Positions 54,856-63,757 of a DNA stretch of 64,000 nt are shown here, one piece after another. Positions within the stretch are counted from its first letter, which is position 1. Each line of letters opens with the position of its first letter. The DNA is from Desulfobacter sp. (GTDB lineage Bacteria > Desulfobacterota > Desulfobacteria > Desulfobacterales > Desulfobacteraceae). Position numbers and translations under genes: made by a program. The stretch is taken from NCBI GenBank assembly GCA_028768545.1, contig CP054838.1:3583001-3647000 (forward strand). Direction: 5' to 3'. The notes below the pieces were generated by a model. It had not been told where the DNA came from, made no database searches, and saw only the letters and a list, made by a program, of their open reading frames with translations.

Positions 54856-56493
54856 TTAAATAACGCTGACCTTATAGGTTTCATTGGTGTGCGGATCAAT
54901 CACATGGACGGCACAGGCAATACAGGGGTCATAGGAATGTACGGTTCTTAGAATCTCAAGGGGTTGCTTGGGATCGGCAACCGGGGTGCCGATCAATGAA
55001 TTTTCAACCGGCCCTTTTTGATTTTTCCCGTCACTGGGTCCGAAATTCCAGGTGGAGGGCACCACATATTGATAGTTTTCAATTTTCCCTTTTTCAATAT
55101 TAATCCAATGCCCCAGAGCCCCTCTGGGTACATCGTTCAAACCAAACCCCCTTGCCTTGTCCGGCATTTCCCAGGGCTGATAAGTCTTTTTGTCCCCTGC
55201 CCCGACATTGGATTTAAGAGACTCAATCCAGTTGCCCATGGCATTGCCCACCACAACGGTTTCAATCCCCCTGGCAGCAGTTCGGCCCAGGGTTGAAAAC
55301 AAGGCCTCTACGCCCACGCCCAGTTTGTTTAATACATGGTCCACCAATGCTTTGACCTCTTTATGGCCACGGGTATAGGCCACCAGATTTCTGGCAAGAG
55401 GGCCGACTTCGGCGGAACGGCCGTCGTATCTCGGGGCCTTCATCCAAGTGTATTGATCTTCTGTGTTATAGGTGACCTCTCCCTGGATGGGTTTGGTTTC
55501 TCCCTCATAGGGGTGTTTGGCTTCACCTTTTTCATACCAGGCACGGGTCACATCTTCTGTGATTTGACGGGTATCAACCGGAAGGGGATTTAAATCACCC
55601 ATGAGCACACCACCCGGCAGCAGCAGATCCTCATTTATCCCCTGCTGGGGAAAATCGCCATAGGCAAGATAGGTTGTATTATTGCCGCCGATCGCAGCCC
55701 AATCCTTATTAAAGGAAGCCACGGCCAAAAGGTCGGGAATATACACCTCATCCACAAAGGCTTTGGTTTCCTTCCAGATATCGGTGAATTCATCAAGCCT
55801 TTGGGGGGTCAGATCCCCAACACAGGTAACACCACCCACCACCAAAGATTGGGGATGGGGATTTTTCCCGCCGAAAATGGCATGCATTCTGGCGGCTTTT
55901 GCCTGGAGCTTGATGGCTTCCAGATAATGGGAAGAGGCCATGAGGTTGGCTTCAGGCGTAAGTTTATAGGCCGGATGCCCCCAATACGCATTATTAAAGG
56001 GTCCCAATTGCCCGCTATTGACAAAGGTTGAAAGCTTGGCCTGGACCTCTCTAAAATAATCTGCTGTTTGGGGCCTTCCGCTGACATTTTCAGACAATTT
56101 GGCGGTTTTGACCGGGTCTGCAGCAAGACCGCTGACAATATCCACCCAGTCCAGGGCGTGGAGATGATAAAAATGAACAATGTGATCATGCTGATATTGG
56201 GCGCCGTGGAGCAGGTTCCTGATAATCCGGGCGTTTTCAGGAATTTCAATCTGGCAGGCGTCTTCCACAGCTCTTACGGAAGAGAGCGCATGGATATAAG
56301 TACAGACCCCGCAGGATCTTTGGACAAAATGGTGAGCATCCTGGGGATCCCTTCCCTTGAGCATCATCTCAATACCGCGAAACATCTGTCCCGAGGTCCA
56401 GGCATCCTTAACGCGTCCGTTTTCAATTTCAACTTCTATTCTTAAATGACCTTCGATCCTTGTGATGGGATCGATAATAATTCTTTTCCCCAT
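54856..56493 (-). CDS. Periplasmic [NiFe] hydrogenase large subunit
   Basis: A 545-residue protein that binds the Ni-Fe active site. The L1 motif RSCGVCTYIH lies near residue 58 and the L2 motif DPCIACAVH near 524; the four Cys ligands are Cys (no selenocysteine codon at the L2 position). A C-terminal tail of 15 residues follows the cleavage-site His and would be removed by the protease. There is no signal peptide, as expected for export with the small subunit. It follows the small-subunit gene by 63 bases. Confidence 0.95.
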   Translation of the reverse strand: MGKRIIIDPITRIEGHLRIEVEIENGRVKDAWTSGQMFRGIEMMLKGRDPQDAHHFVQRSCGVCTYIHALSSVRAVEDACQIEIPENARIIRNLLHGAQYQHDHIVHFYHLHALDWVDIVSGLAADPVKTAKLSENVSGRPQTADYFREVQAKLSTFVNSGQLGPFNNAYWGHPAYKLTPEANLMASSHYLEAIKLQAKAARMHAIFGGKNPHPQSLVVGGVTCVGDLTPQRLDEFTDIWKETKAFVDEVYIPDLLAVASFNKDWAAIGGNNTTYLAYGDFPQQGINEDLLLPGGVLMGDLNPLPVDTRQITEDVTRAWYEKGEAKHPYEGETKPIQGEVTYNTEDQYTWMKAPRYDGRSAEVGPLARNLVAYTRGHKEVKALVDHVLNKLGVGVEALFSTLGRTAARGIETVVVGNAMGNWIESLKSNVGAGDKKTYQPWEMPDKARGFGLNDVPRGALGHWINIEKGKIENYQYVVPSTWNFGPSDGKNQKGPVENSLIGTPVADPKQPLEILRTVHSYDPCIACAVHVIDPHTNETYKVSVI

Positions 56494-56556
56494 AATAATT
56501 TCCTTTTAGTGTGACTATTTATTTTGGATTGCAAAATTTTTACTGCGGACAGATTT

Positions 56557-57501
56557 TTATGATTCCTCGTAAAAAGGGGTCATGGCATCCCAAAAATCCG
56601 GCTCACTGCACCCGATGCAGGGATGACCCGCCTGAATGGGAAAACTTGTGGCATCATTAAATTTTGCAGTCGGACAATTATTATAGGTTTCAGGGCCTTT
56701 GCATCCCATCTGATAAAGACAATACCCAAGTTCTGCTTCTTTGGATCCAAATTGGGTGACAAAATTTCCCTCTTCATAGTGTTTGAGCCGGGGGCAATTG
56801 TCATGAACGGTTTCCCCATAGGCAAAGGCGGGCCTGCCCAGGTCGTCCAATTCCATGGTTTCCTTGTTAAGATATTTCACAATGGTCGCCAAAAGGTTTA
56901 ACGGATTGGTGGGGCATCCGGGCAAATTGATAGGTGTCATATCCAAAGCCTCTCCCACACCTTTATATCCGCCGGGGTTGGGGCTTGCGGCAGCCACGCC
57001 CCCATAAGCGGCACAGGTTCCCAAGGCGATGGTTGCAGCGGCTTTGGGCACCACCTCCCGGGCAATTTCAAGAAAAGTTTTGCCGGCAACTTTGCCATAG
57101 GCGCCGTTGTAGCGTGTGGCAATAGCACCTTCAACCACACAGACAAACTGGCCCTCATATTTTTCAACGGCATTGTGCAAATTTTCTTCTGCCTGATGCC
57201 CTGAGGCTGCCATGAGAGTTTCATGGTATTCCACGGAGATGGTTTCCAAAATGATGGCACCGACATCCGGTGTTCGTAAAAAGGCCTCTGAGCATCCGGT
57301 ACATTCTCCAAAATGGAGCCATACCACCGGGGGTCTGGGTTTAGATGCTGCTTTTTCAATCTGGTTTGCCACTTGGCCCACACAGGAATAAGTCAGCCCC
57401 ATGGATGCGGTCAGTGCAGTGCAGTACTTGAGAAAATCTCTTCTTGAGACCCCTTTTTTTTCTAATTTTTCATAAAATCTGGTTTTTGGATCTGTTTTCA
57501 T
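56557..57501 (-). CDS. Periplasmic [NiFe] hydrogenase small subunit
   Basis: A 314-residue protein with a twin-arginine signal (SRRDFLKYCTALTASMGL, residues about 19-36) and Cys ligands for three Fe-S clusters: GECTGCSEAF near 69, PGCPTNP near 198, then HDNCPRL, GCKGPETYNNCPTAKF and CIGCSEPDFWD. The pattern is that of group 1 periplasmic uptake hydrogenases that pass electrons to cytochrome c3-type carriers. First gene of the operon small-large-protease. Confidence 0.95.
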   Translation of the reverse strand: MKTDPKTRFYEKLEKKGVSRRDFLKYCTALTASMGLTYSCVGQVANQIEKAASKPRPPVVWLHFGECTGCSEAFLRTPDVGAIILETISVEYHETLMAASGHQAEENLHNAVEKYEGQFVCVVEGAIATRYNGAYGKVAGKTFLEIAREVVPKAAATIALGTCAAYGGVAAASPNPGGYKGVGEALDMTPINLPGCPTNPLNLLATIVKYLNKETMELDDLGRPAFAYGETVHDNCPRLKHYEEGNFVTQFGSKEAELGYCLYQMGCKGPETYNNCPTAKFNDATSFPIQAGHPCIGCSEPDFWDAMTPFYEES

Positions 57502-57996
57502 CTCACCTCCGTATTTGTGATTATGATTTCATATCATAACTGCTGAACGCTTATTAATAGAGCGGAGAGAAAGTTTAGATCAAATTGATTCTTTTGATTA
57601 AAACCTGTATCCCCATTGGGTATCTCTATAGGAAGTATTTAAAGATTTATTATGATTCTTTATCCTGGTAAAAAAATGGGCCGGTATAAAAATTTTCCAT
57701 GCAAATTACAACTCTGATAAAAATTATCAATTTGTTAATCTGATATTTATTTTATACTCATACAATCCAATGGAATGTAGGAATGTAAACAACAGCCCAA
57801 GGACAATTATAAATGATGATGAACCTTCCCAATATCCACTGAGTGCTTTATGAGCGCCCGGCCCGTGCAAGGCTGGTGCAAAATATTTTGGGGAGATCAT
57901 TTTCATCGGAACCTTAATTGCTAAGTTATAGTGATTTCCCCCATAACCCGGGTGATAGAAAAATATTTTTCCTGAGCCCCTGGAGGAAATTAGCTT
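57502..57996. other. Divergent intergenic region between hydrogenase and Hdr-like operons
   Basis: About 495 AT-rich bases that must hold both divergent promoters. I see no convincing -24/-12 or -35/-10 pair and no clear operator palindrome. TGGAGGAAATTAGCTT at the right end is the ribosome site for the Hdr-like gene. Confidence 0.5.
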
Positions 57997-59280
57997 ATGT
58001 TGGATACACTACGGATTGTTTATAAAAATAACGGGATCAGGGAACAGGTAAAAGCCTTGATCCCTGATGGTAATTTAAGTGCCTGCCTGACCTGCGGTGC
58101 CTGCGCAAGCGGCTGTCCTGCCACGGGTCTTCAAAATATGGATCCCAGAAAATTTGTCCGCATGGCTGTTTTTGGAATGGATGAGGAGTTGGAGCGTCAT
58201 CCCTGGGTCTGGTCCTGCACCATGTGCAAGCGCTGCTATGATGTTTGTCCCATGGCTATCAATATTCCCCAGCTTGTTTTTTACCTGCGTTCCCTTTGGC
58301 CCAGAGAAGAGCGTCCCAAGGGAATTTTAGGATCCTGTGACCATCATGTCAATTCCCGCGGTGGGGCCATGGGCGTTCCCCTGGAGGATTTCAAGTTCAC
58401 TGTGGAAGACCTGGCCGAAGAATGCAGAGAGGAACAGGAGGGGTTTGAAGACCTGACCGTGGATATTGACCGTGAAGGGGCCTATTTTGCCCTGAACCAG
58501 AACTCCAGGGAACCTGTGACAGAGCCTGATGAATTGCTGCCTCTGTGGAAAATTCTGCATACGGTCGGGGCCGACTGGACCTATTATTCAGAGTTCTGGG
58601 GAGGGGAAAATTATTGTATGTTCCTGGCCGATGACCATGCCTGGGAAAAGATTGTCAGGGCCCAGGCCGAGCATATCGACAAACTGGGGTGCAAAATCTT
58701 TATCAACACCGAGTGCGGCCATTCCTTTTTTGCGGTTTGGGAAGGCCTAAGAAAATTCAATATCCCCCATAATTTCGAATTCAGAAGCATTGTTGAATAC
58801 TATGCAAAGTGGATCAGGGAAGGCAAGCTTGCCGTCAATTCCGATTGGAATACGACACATATCAAATTCACAGTCCAGGATCCTTGTAATGTGGTCAGAA
58901 AATCCTTGGGGGATAAGTTCGCAGATGATCTGCGATATGTGGTCAAAAAGGTGGTCGGCAGCGACAACTTCGTGGATATGGCCCCCAATAAATCCAACAA
59001 TTATTGTTGTGGCGGCGGTGGCGGTGCCCTCCAGGCCGGCTATACGGAAGACAGACGACAATACGGCCAGACAAAATTCGATCAGATCATGGCCACGGGT
59101 GCCACCTATGTGGTCACCCCCTGTCACAATTGTCATGCCCAGATCGAGGATCTGGCCCATCACCACGAGGCCGATTATCATACCGTCCATCTGTGGACCC
59201 TGATCTGTCTTTCAATGGGAATCCTGGGTGAAAATGAACGAACCTATCTGGGACCGGACCTGGCTGGGTATGGACTATGA
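57997..59280 (+). CDS. HdrD-like Fe-S protein (ferredoxin domain plus CCG domain)
   Basis: A 427-residue protein. The N-terminus has two 4Fe-4S motifs (CLTCGACASGCPATG near 29, CTMCKRCYDVCPM near 73). The C-terminal half has one full CCG set: DPC near 293, NNYCCGGGGGALQ near 332, and TPCHNCHAQ near 374, the cluster that handles disulfides in heterodisulfide reductase. The first CCG-like half (INTECGHSFFAVW) is degenerate. Such proteins without HdrA act in electron transfer in sulfate reducers. The MvhD-like gene follows after 136 bases. The electron partner is inferred from context. Confidence 0.82.
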   Translation: MLDTLRIVYKNNGIREQVKALIPDGNLSACLTCGACASGCPATGLQNMDPRKFVRMAVFGMDEELERHPWVWSCTMCKRCYDVCPMAINIPQLVFYLRSLWPREERPKGILGSCDHHVNSRGGAMGVPLEDFKFTVEDLAEECREEQEGFEDLTVDIDREGAYFALNQNSREPVTEPDELLPLWKILHTVGADWTYYSEFWGGENYCMFLADDHAWEKIVRAQAEHIDKLGCKIFINTECGHSFFAVWEGLRKFNIPHNFEFRSIVEYYAKWIREGKLAVNSDWNTTHIKFTVQDPCNVVRKSLGDKFADDLRYVVKKVVGSDNFVDMAPNKSNNYCCGGGGGALQAGYTEDRRQYGQTKFDQIMATGATYVVTPCHNCHAQIEDLAHHHEADYHTVHLWTLICLSMGILGENERTYLGPDLAGYGL

Positions 59281-59416
59281 TCTCTTCCAATTTTAACTTT
59301 GAATTTAAATGCCTGATGAAAAATTCAATTTTAGAAAAATTCATATTGAAAGCCCAGGCGGAATTGTTTGTCCCTAATCGCTGCAATGCAGATCTAAAGG
59401 CGAGGAAATATGTCTA

Positions 59417-59839
59417 ATGGTTGAAAACCGAATAAAGATCGTCGCATTTTTGTGTCATTGGTGCAGCTATGGTGCCGCCGATCTGGCCGGGGTGAGCCGG
59501 ATGCAGTATCCCGCTGATATCCGGGTGATACGGATCCCGTGCTCGGGCAGAATAGATGTCAAACTGATTTTATCCGCACTGCAAGAAGGGGCCGATGCGG
59601 TATGGGTATCCGGCTGCCATCCCGGGGAATGTCATTATTTGGAGGGCAATTATTATGCCCGTCGAAAATTAATACTCATGGCCAATCTTATGACCCATGT
59701 GGGTCTTGGCAGAGACCGAATTTTATTGTCATGGATCTCTTCAGCAGAAGCCAGCAAATTTGCACGCCTGGCAAAAACATTAGCCCAGACCATTGCAAAG
59801 CTGGGGCCCAATGACAAACGGATGAAAAAAACAGCATAG
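59417..59839 (+). CDS. MvhD/FrhD-like hydrogenase Fe-S subunit
   Basis: A 140-residue protein with the MvhD signature: AFLCHWCSYGAADLAGVSRM near residue 8, IPCSGRIDVKLILSALQEGADAVWV split near 38-62, and GCHPGECHYLEGNYYARRK near 65. It holds one 2Fe-2S cluster and links a hydrogenase or dehydrogenase to HdrA. Here its neighbour is HdrD-like rather than HdrA, and the nearby hydrogenase is periplasmic, so the partner is unclear. Confidence 0.87.
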   Translation: MVENRIKIVAFLCHWCSYGAADLAGVSRMQYPADIRVIRIPCSGRIDVKLILSALQEGADAVWVSGCHPGECHYLEGNYYARRKLILMANLMTHVGLGRDRILLSWISSAEASKFARLAKTLAQTIAKLGPNDKRMKKTA

Positions 59840-59918
59840 GTATCTGGATGATGATAACCAAAAGGATAAAAAAAAGCAGGCCCATAACATGAATTCATTT
59901 ATTGATAAAGGAAATCCC

Positions 59919-60233
59919 ATGATCATCGTGAGTGAAAAAGCGCAGGAACAAGTGAATATTTATTTTAAAGAAAAAACCATTCAGCCGGTAAGAATTTTTC
60001 TCAACAATGGGGGGTGTGGCGGGCCCAGTCTGGCCATGGCCCTGGACAATAAAAAAGAAAATGATGCCGTGTTCACCCATGGTGGCCTGGCCTTTATCAT
60101 GGAAAAAACCCTTCTTGAAAAGGCCTCGCCTGTTCAAGTGGATTATTCAGGTATGGGGTTCACCATAAGTTCAAGTTTAGACTTGGGCACAGGCTGCAGT
60201 TCCTGCGGCAGTAACGGCTCCTGCTGCCGGTAA
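59919..60233 (+). CDS. IscA/HesB-like Fe-S protein with Cys-rich tail
   Basis: A 104-residue protein from the ATG at 59919 (AAAGGAAA upstream). It resembles the A-type carrier fold: SEKAQEQVNIYF near 4, RIFLNNGGCGGPSLAMALD near 23, and a Cys-rich end CSSCGSNGSCCR. It may deliver Fe-S clusters to neighbours, or act in selenium- or sulfur-related chemistry; the spacing of Cys differs from standard IscA. It sits between MvhD-like and RelE-like genes. Confidence 0.7.
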   Translation: MIIVSEKAQEQVNIYFKEKTIQPVRIFLNNGGCGGPSLAMALDNKKENDAVFTHGGLAFIMEKTLLEKASPVQVDYSGMGFTISSSLDLGTGCSSCGSNGSCCR

Positions 60234-60251
60234 AGACAAGGAAAAGACAAG

Positions 60252-60725
60252 ATGCCGACCCAGGTACATATTCACGCCAAGGTTGAACGACAATTGGCTG
60301 CCCTTGAAAAACAGGGTAAGACCCGTTCCATTGCAGCAGACAGATCAAGGCGGATCATTGATGCTCTGATTCAAGGAAAAAATCCAGCCGGTGCAGGGCT
60401 ATTGAAACGGAAAACAGACCGGCGGGTGAAAAATTGCCTCAAATTTGACCTTGGCGCAGGATTTCGCCTGATCTGTGTCAGCGAAGGAAAAAATATCCAT
60501 GTACTCTTTGTCGGCGACCATGACAGCACTGACAACTGGCTGGACAATCATAGAAAAAAACGCCCCCATAAAACAGAGCTTGCAATGCACTCTTATACTG
60601 TTGGCAAAGGATGTGATCGTTTATCCAAATTACCTGGAACCGTGAATGATGTCCTTGGGGATCCCGGATTTTTCCAACTTTCCCAGGAGGATCTGAGACG
60701 GGTTTTCAAAGGCCTGATCGGATAA
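60252..60725 (+). CDS. RelE/ParE-like fold protein with C-terminal extension, no antitoxin
   Basis: A 157-residue protein. Residues about 1-100 fit the RelE fold, including the strands KFDLGAGFRLICVSEGKNIHVLFVGDHDSTDNWL (split near 60-95). A C-terminal extension of about 55 residues has no counterpart in small toxins. No antitoxin gene is adjacent; it is in a probable operon with Fe-S genes (18 bases after the IscA-like stop). A role as toxin is doubtful. Confidence 0.6.
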   Translation: MPTQVHIHAKVERQLAALEKQGKTRSIAADRSRRIIDALIQGKNPAGAGLLKRKTDRRVKNCLKFDLGAGFRLICVSEGKNIHVLFVGDHDSTDNWLDNHRKKRPHKTELAMHSYTVGKGCDRLSKLPGTVNDVLGDPGFFQLSQEDLRRVFKGLIG

Positions 60726-60943
60726 AGTCAAGGGGGTTATAAAATTCCCTGAACACAGGTCAAATGTATTTGTCAGGCATGGAAGAATAAAATGGCAAGA
60801 CAAAAAAATGATTAAAAATCAAAAATCACCCATACGGGTTCAACAATTTTAAGTTCTTTTTTTTTAAAAGGAATTGCAAAATCCTTAAAAGTTTGTAATG
60901 GTGCATAGAAATAATTCACCCATTATCTTTTAAGGATACCAAA

Positions 60944-61843
60944 ATGAAAAAACACTGTTTGATTGTATTGTCAATCCTCTTTATCCTGGCAATGCCCCAA
61001 ATTCTTCTGGCTGGAGCAAACACCCATTACACCAATGGAATCGAAGGCATAAAAGGAGGCAGCGTTCCGCCTCCAGGTGTTTATTATAAGATGTATAATG
61101 TGATGTATACGGCGGATGATTCCAAAGACGTGAACGGTAACAATCAGAACATCGGTTTTGAACTGGATGTCTTTGCCGTGGCCAATCGATTCATCTGGGT
61201 GACCCATAAAAAATTTCTGGGGGGCGACTTTTTCATGGATGCCACCATCCCCCTGATATATACCGATATCAGTATTGCAGCGGCCAATATTTCCGACGAT
61301 GAGTTCGGCCTGGGAGATATCTGTATCGAGCCCTTAGGGCTTGCATGGCACGGGCAAATGTTTGATGCGGCTGTAAGCCAGGCATTTTATCTGCCCACAG
61401 GCAGTTACGATCCTTTGGAACCTGCATCCCCTGGAAAAGGGTTCTATACCAGTATGACCACTGTCGGGGGGACCCTCTTTCTGGATCAGGCAAAGAGCTG
61501 GTCCTTTTCAGTTCTGGCCCGGTATGAAATACATTCCGACCAGGAAGACAAAGACTTTACCCCGGGTGATGATTTCCACTTTGAATGGGGACTTGGCAAA
61601 GCCTTTGCTAAAACCTGGGAAGCAGGCATTGCAGGGTACTGCCAATGGCAGGTCTCTGATGACTCGGGCACAGATGCCCTGAATCCGAATGTCCATGACC
61701 AGGTTTATGCCGCCGGACCTGAGATCAGCGTCTTCATTCCCAAGTTTAAAATCTTCCTGTCCTTGCGCAGTCTCTTTGAATTTGAAGCCCAAGACCGTCC
61801 AGAAGGCAATACAACCGTGTTGACTTTGACAAAAATATTCTAA
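60944..61843 (+). CDS. Outer-membrane beta-barrel protein, phenol-degradation-associated (MetA/SphA-like)
   Basis: A 299-residue protein with a signal peptide (about 1-23, ending LLAGA). The mature part begins THYTNGIEGIKGGSVPPPGVYYKMYNVMY, typical of the 'transporter' family annotated with phenol meta-cleavage pathways. It ends in a Phe preceded by alternating hydrophobic residues (LTLTKIF), the usual signature for barrel insertion. Substrate unknown. AAGGATA precedes the ATG. Confidence 0.75.
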   Translation: MKKHCLIVLSILFILAMPQILLAGANTHYTNGIEGIKGGSVPPPGVYYKMYNVMYTADDSKDVNGNNQNIGFELDVFAVANRFIWVTHKKFLGGDFFMDATIPLIYTDISIAAANISDDEFGLGDICIEPLGLAWHGQMFDAAVSQAFYLPTGSYDPLEPASPGKGFYTSMTTVGGTLFLDQAKSWSFSVLARYEIHSDQEDKDFTPGDDFHFEWGLGKAFAKTWEAGIAGYCQWQVSDDSGTDALNPNVHDQVYAAGPEISVFIPKFKIFLSLRSLFEFEAQDRPEGNTTVLTLTKIF

Positions 61844-61901
61844 CCATTTACAGTTTTCCGGTCATCACCACAGCTGTCCGGACGACCTTCTGCTGTAACC
61901 T

Positions 61902-61932
61902 GCCGGAAAAAAGAGCTGATCTTTTTTCCGGC
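61902..61932 (+). terminator. Hairpin after the outer-membrane gene
   Basis: A perfect 13-bp stem, GCCGGAAAAAAGA (61902-61914) and TCTTTTTTCCGGC (61920-61932), loop GCTGA, followed by CATTTT. The T run lies inside the stem. It probably terminates the gene upstream. A second hairpin (AACTTATGCCG 61953-61963 with CGGCATAAGTT 61969-61979) follows. Confidence 0.6.
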
Positions 61933-62141
61933 CATTTTAACTTATGCCAAGAAACTTATGCCGACGGCCGGCATAAGTTCTGGCAATATGCATTGGCCTT
62001 TTCCCTTTGAGATCTTTCATGCCTTGGGGAATGAAAATCAGGCATATACCGAGGTTCAATTAGTTTAATTCCAGCTTTTTTCAGAGGCAAAACAAATGTT
62101 GAAGCATGTTCATACAACCCAATATCGGTATGTCATGACGA

Positions 62142-63005
62142 TTATACCCGGTGCATTTTCAAGTAATGCTTGGGCAGAATGCCGAACCGTTTTTTAAATG
62201 CAGCACTGAAATGGCTGACGTTGACATATCCCACCTGCCAAGCCGTTTCACTCACATTGGTAAGGGGTTGGGACAAAAGTTGTCTTGCCTTTTCCATCCG
62301 GTATTCCCTGAAATAATCAAACACGCTCATACCGTATTCCTGCGTGAACCCGGCCTGGAGTTTGGCCACGGTCAAACCGGTCATGGCTGCCAGATGGAGG
62401 GACAGCAGCTCCAGGCTTTTACCCTCCAGGTAGAGGGACCAGGGATATGCATTGCTAGAAGTGTTCAGCAGCTGGTAAACCACGGATTGGATGTCCGGGG
62501 CCATGGGTTTTATACTGGTGAATTCGGCCTTGGAATCCCCTTTTAATGCGTCTCTCAGGGCTTTGGGCAGCATATTGGATTCGTCCTTTACCACTTGTCT
62601 GAAAAACGGGAGGGTCATATGAATATGAAGAATTTGCTGCTCATGGTGGGCCGGAACCATAAAAGTCCCGGACTGCCTTGCTTCAAGGCGGGTGCCGCTG
62701 ATGCCGTTTTGTATCTGCAGCGGGTCCGGGCCCGGATTTGGTCCGTTTAAATTTCTTTGGATATTCCCGGAAATAACAAACCCAAAGTCAATGCTCGGAA
62801 ACTGTTTTTCATATGCCAGACTTACATGATCCGATGATGTGAAATTGATCAGGCTCATCCACAGGCCGGGTCGTATACAGATCTCCCTGTGAGCCCCAAA
62901 AACGGGTTCCCGGCTTGTGGCCGATGACAGGGGGGTATCCGATGGCCAATTTGTTTTTGACAATGGTTTAAAATGAAACAGCCTGGGGCATTCGAGTTCC
63001 CGCAT
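62142..63005 (-). CDS. AraC-family transcriptional regulator
   Basis: From the ATG at 63005 (AGGAGATATT upstream) it has 287 residues. The C-terminal double helix-turn-helix is clear: LTVAKLQAGFTQEYGMSVFDYF and EYRMEKARQLLSQPLTNVSETAW followed by QVGYVNVSHFSAAFKKRFGILPKHY, the AraC/PqsR-like signature. The N-terminal part (about 1-180) is a sensor without a recognised ligand. No obvious target gene; the methyltransferase upstream on the same strand is 62 bases away. Confidence 0.88.
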   Translation of the reverse strand: MRELECPRLFHFKPLSKTNWPSDTPLSSATSREPVFGAHREICIRPGLWMSLINFTSSDHVSLAYEKQFPSIDFGFVISGNIQRNLNGPNPGPDPLQIQNGISGTRLEARQSGTFMVPAHHEQQILHIHMTLPFFRQVVKDESNMLPKALRDALKGDSKAEFTSIKPMAPDIQSVVYQLLNTSSNAYPWSLYLEGKSLELLSLHLAAMTGLTVAKLQAGFTQEYGMSVFDYFREYRMEKARQLLSQPLTNVSETAWQVGYVNVSHFSAAFKKRFGILPKHYLKMHRV

Positions 63006-63066
63006 CAATATCTCCTGTGTTTTCCGGTCTGATATTCATACTTAATCGGCAGATAATAAGCCATAA

Positions 63067-63669
63067 CTATTCTAATGTAAACTTAAGCAAATAGTTAAAT
63101 CCCAGATCTTTATAATCCTTTTTTGTAAATCCCCATCCCTCAATATAGTCTTCAATCTCTTGTGGGGCCAGGCGCATATGAACAGGCGGACCAAATGACC
63201 ATTCCTCTTTTTTACATTCCAGTATTGCCAGGCAGCCACCAGGGGTGATTATCCTGGCCAGCTCCCCAAACACTTTATCTTTACAGCAACTAAGGTCAAA
63301 AATATGAAGCACTGTGAACACCATGCACAAATCAATGGTATTGTCTTTGAGGGGCAAAGGAGGGTTGAGGATATCCCCTGTCATGGGACGGATCTGGGGC
63401 AGACCTGCTGCACTGGCAGCCTCTTTTATTCCATCCACAATCGGGGGCCAATGGTCTATGGCGCTAACGCACCCTCCTGTACCTGTTCTGCGGGCGGCTT
63501 CAAGTGTATATTCTCCGGCACCGCAGCCCAGATCAAGGATATTTTGTCCAGGCATTATATCAAGACCATCAAACAAGGGTTCCGGGGACTGCATCCAGAA
63601 ACTGGTGGGCCCCTGCCCTTTATGGCCGAAACCATGGCGGCCGCCTTTCTTTATTTCAGGTGTCATCAT
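63067..63669 (-). CDS. Class I SAM-dependent methyltransferase
   Basis: A 200-residue methyltransferase with motif I ILDLGCGAGEYTLEAARRTG near residue 43, an acidic residue in SAIDHWPP (motif II) near 69, and motif DNTIDLCMVFTVLHIFD near 108. It resembles UbiE-like small-molecule methyltransferases. The target is unknown. AAGGAGACAG precedes the ATG. Confidence 0.8.
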   Translation of the reverse strand: MMTPEIKKGGRHGFGHKGQGPTSFWMQSPEPLFDGLDIMPGQNILDLGCGAGEYTLEAARRTGTGGCVSAIDHWPPIVDGIKEAASAAGLPQIRPMTGDILNPPLPLKDNTIDLCMVFTVLHIFDLSCCKDKVFGELARIITPGGCLAILECKKEEWSFGPPVHMRLAPQEIEDYIEGWGFTKKDYKDLGFNYLLKFTLE

Positions 63670-63757
63670 CTGTCTCCTTAAAAATTAGGTATTGCCTCTA
63701 TCTTATCGTCTTCAACTCTTAGCCGCCGGTACGCTCAAAATATCCGGATTTAAAAAA

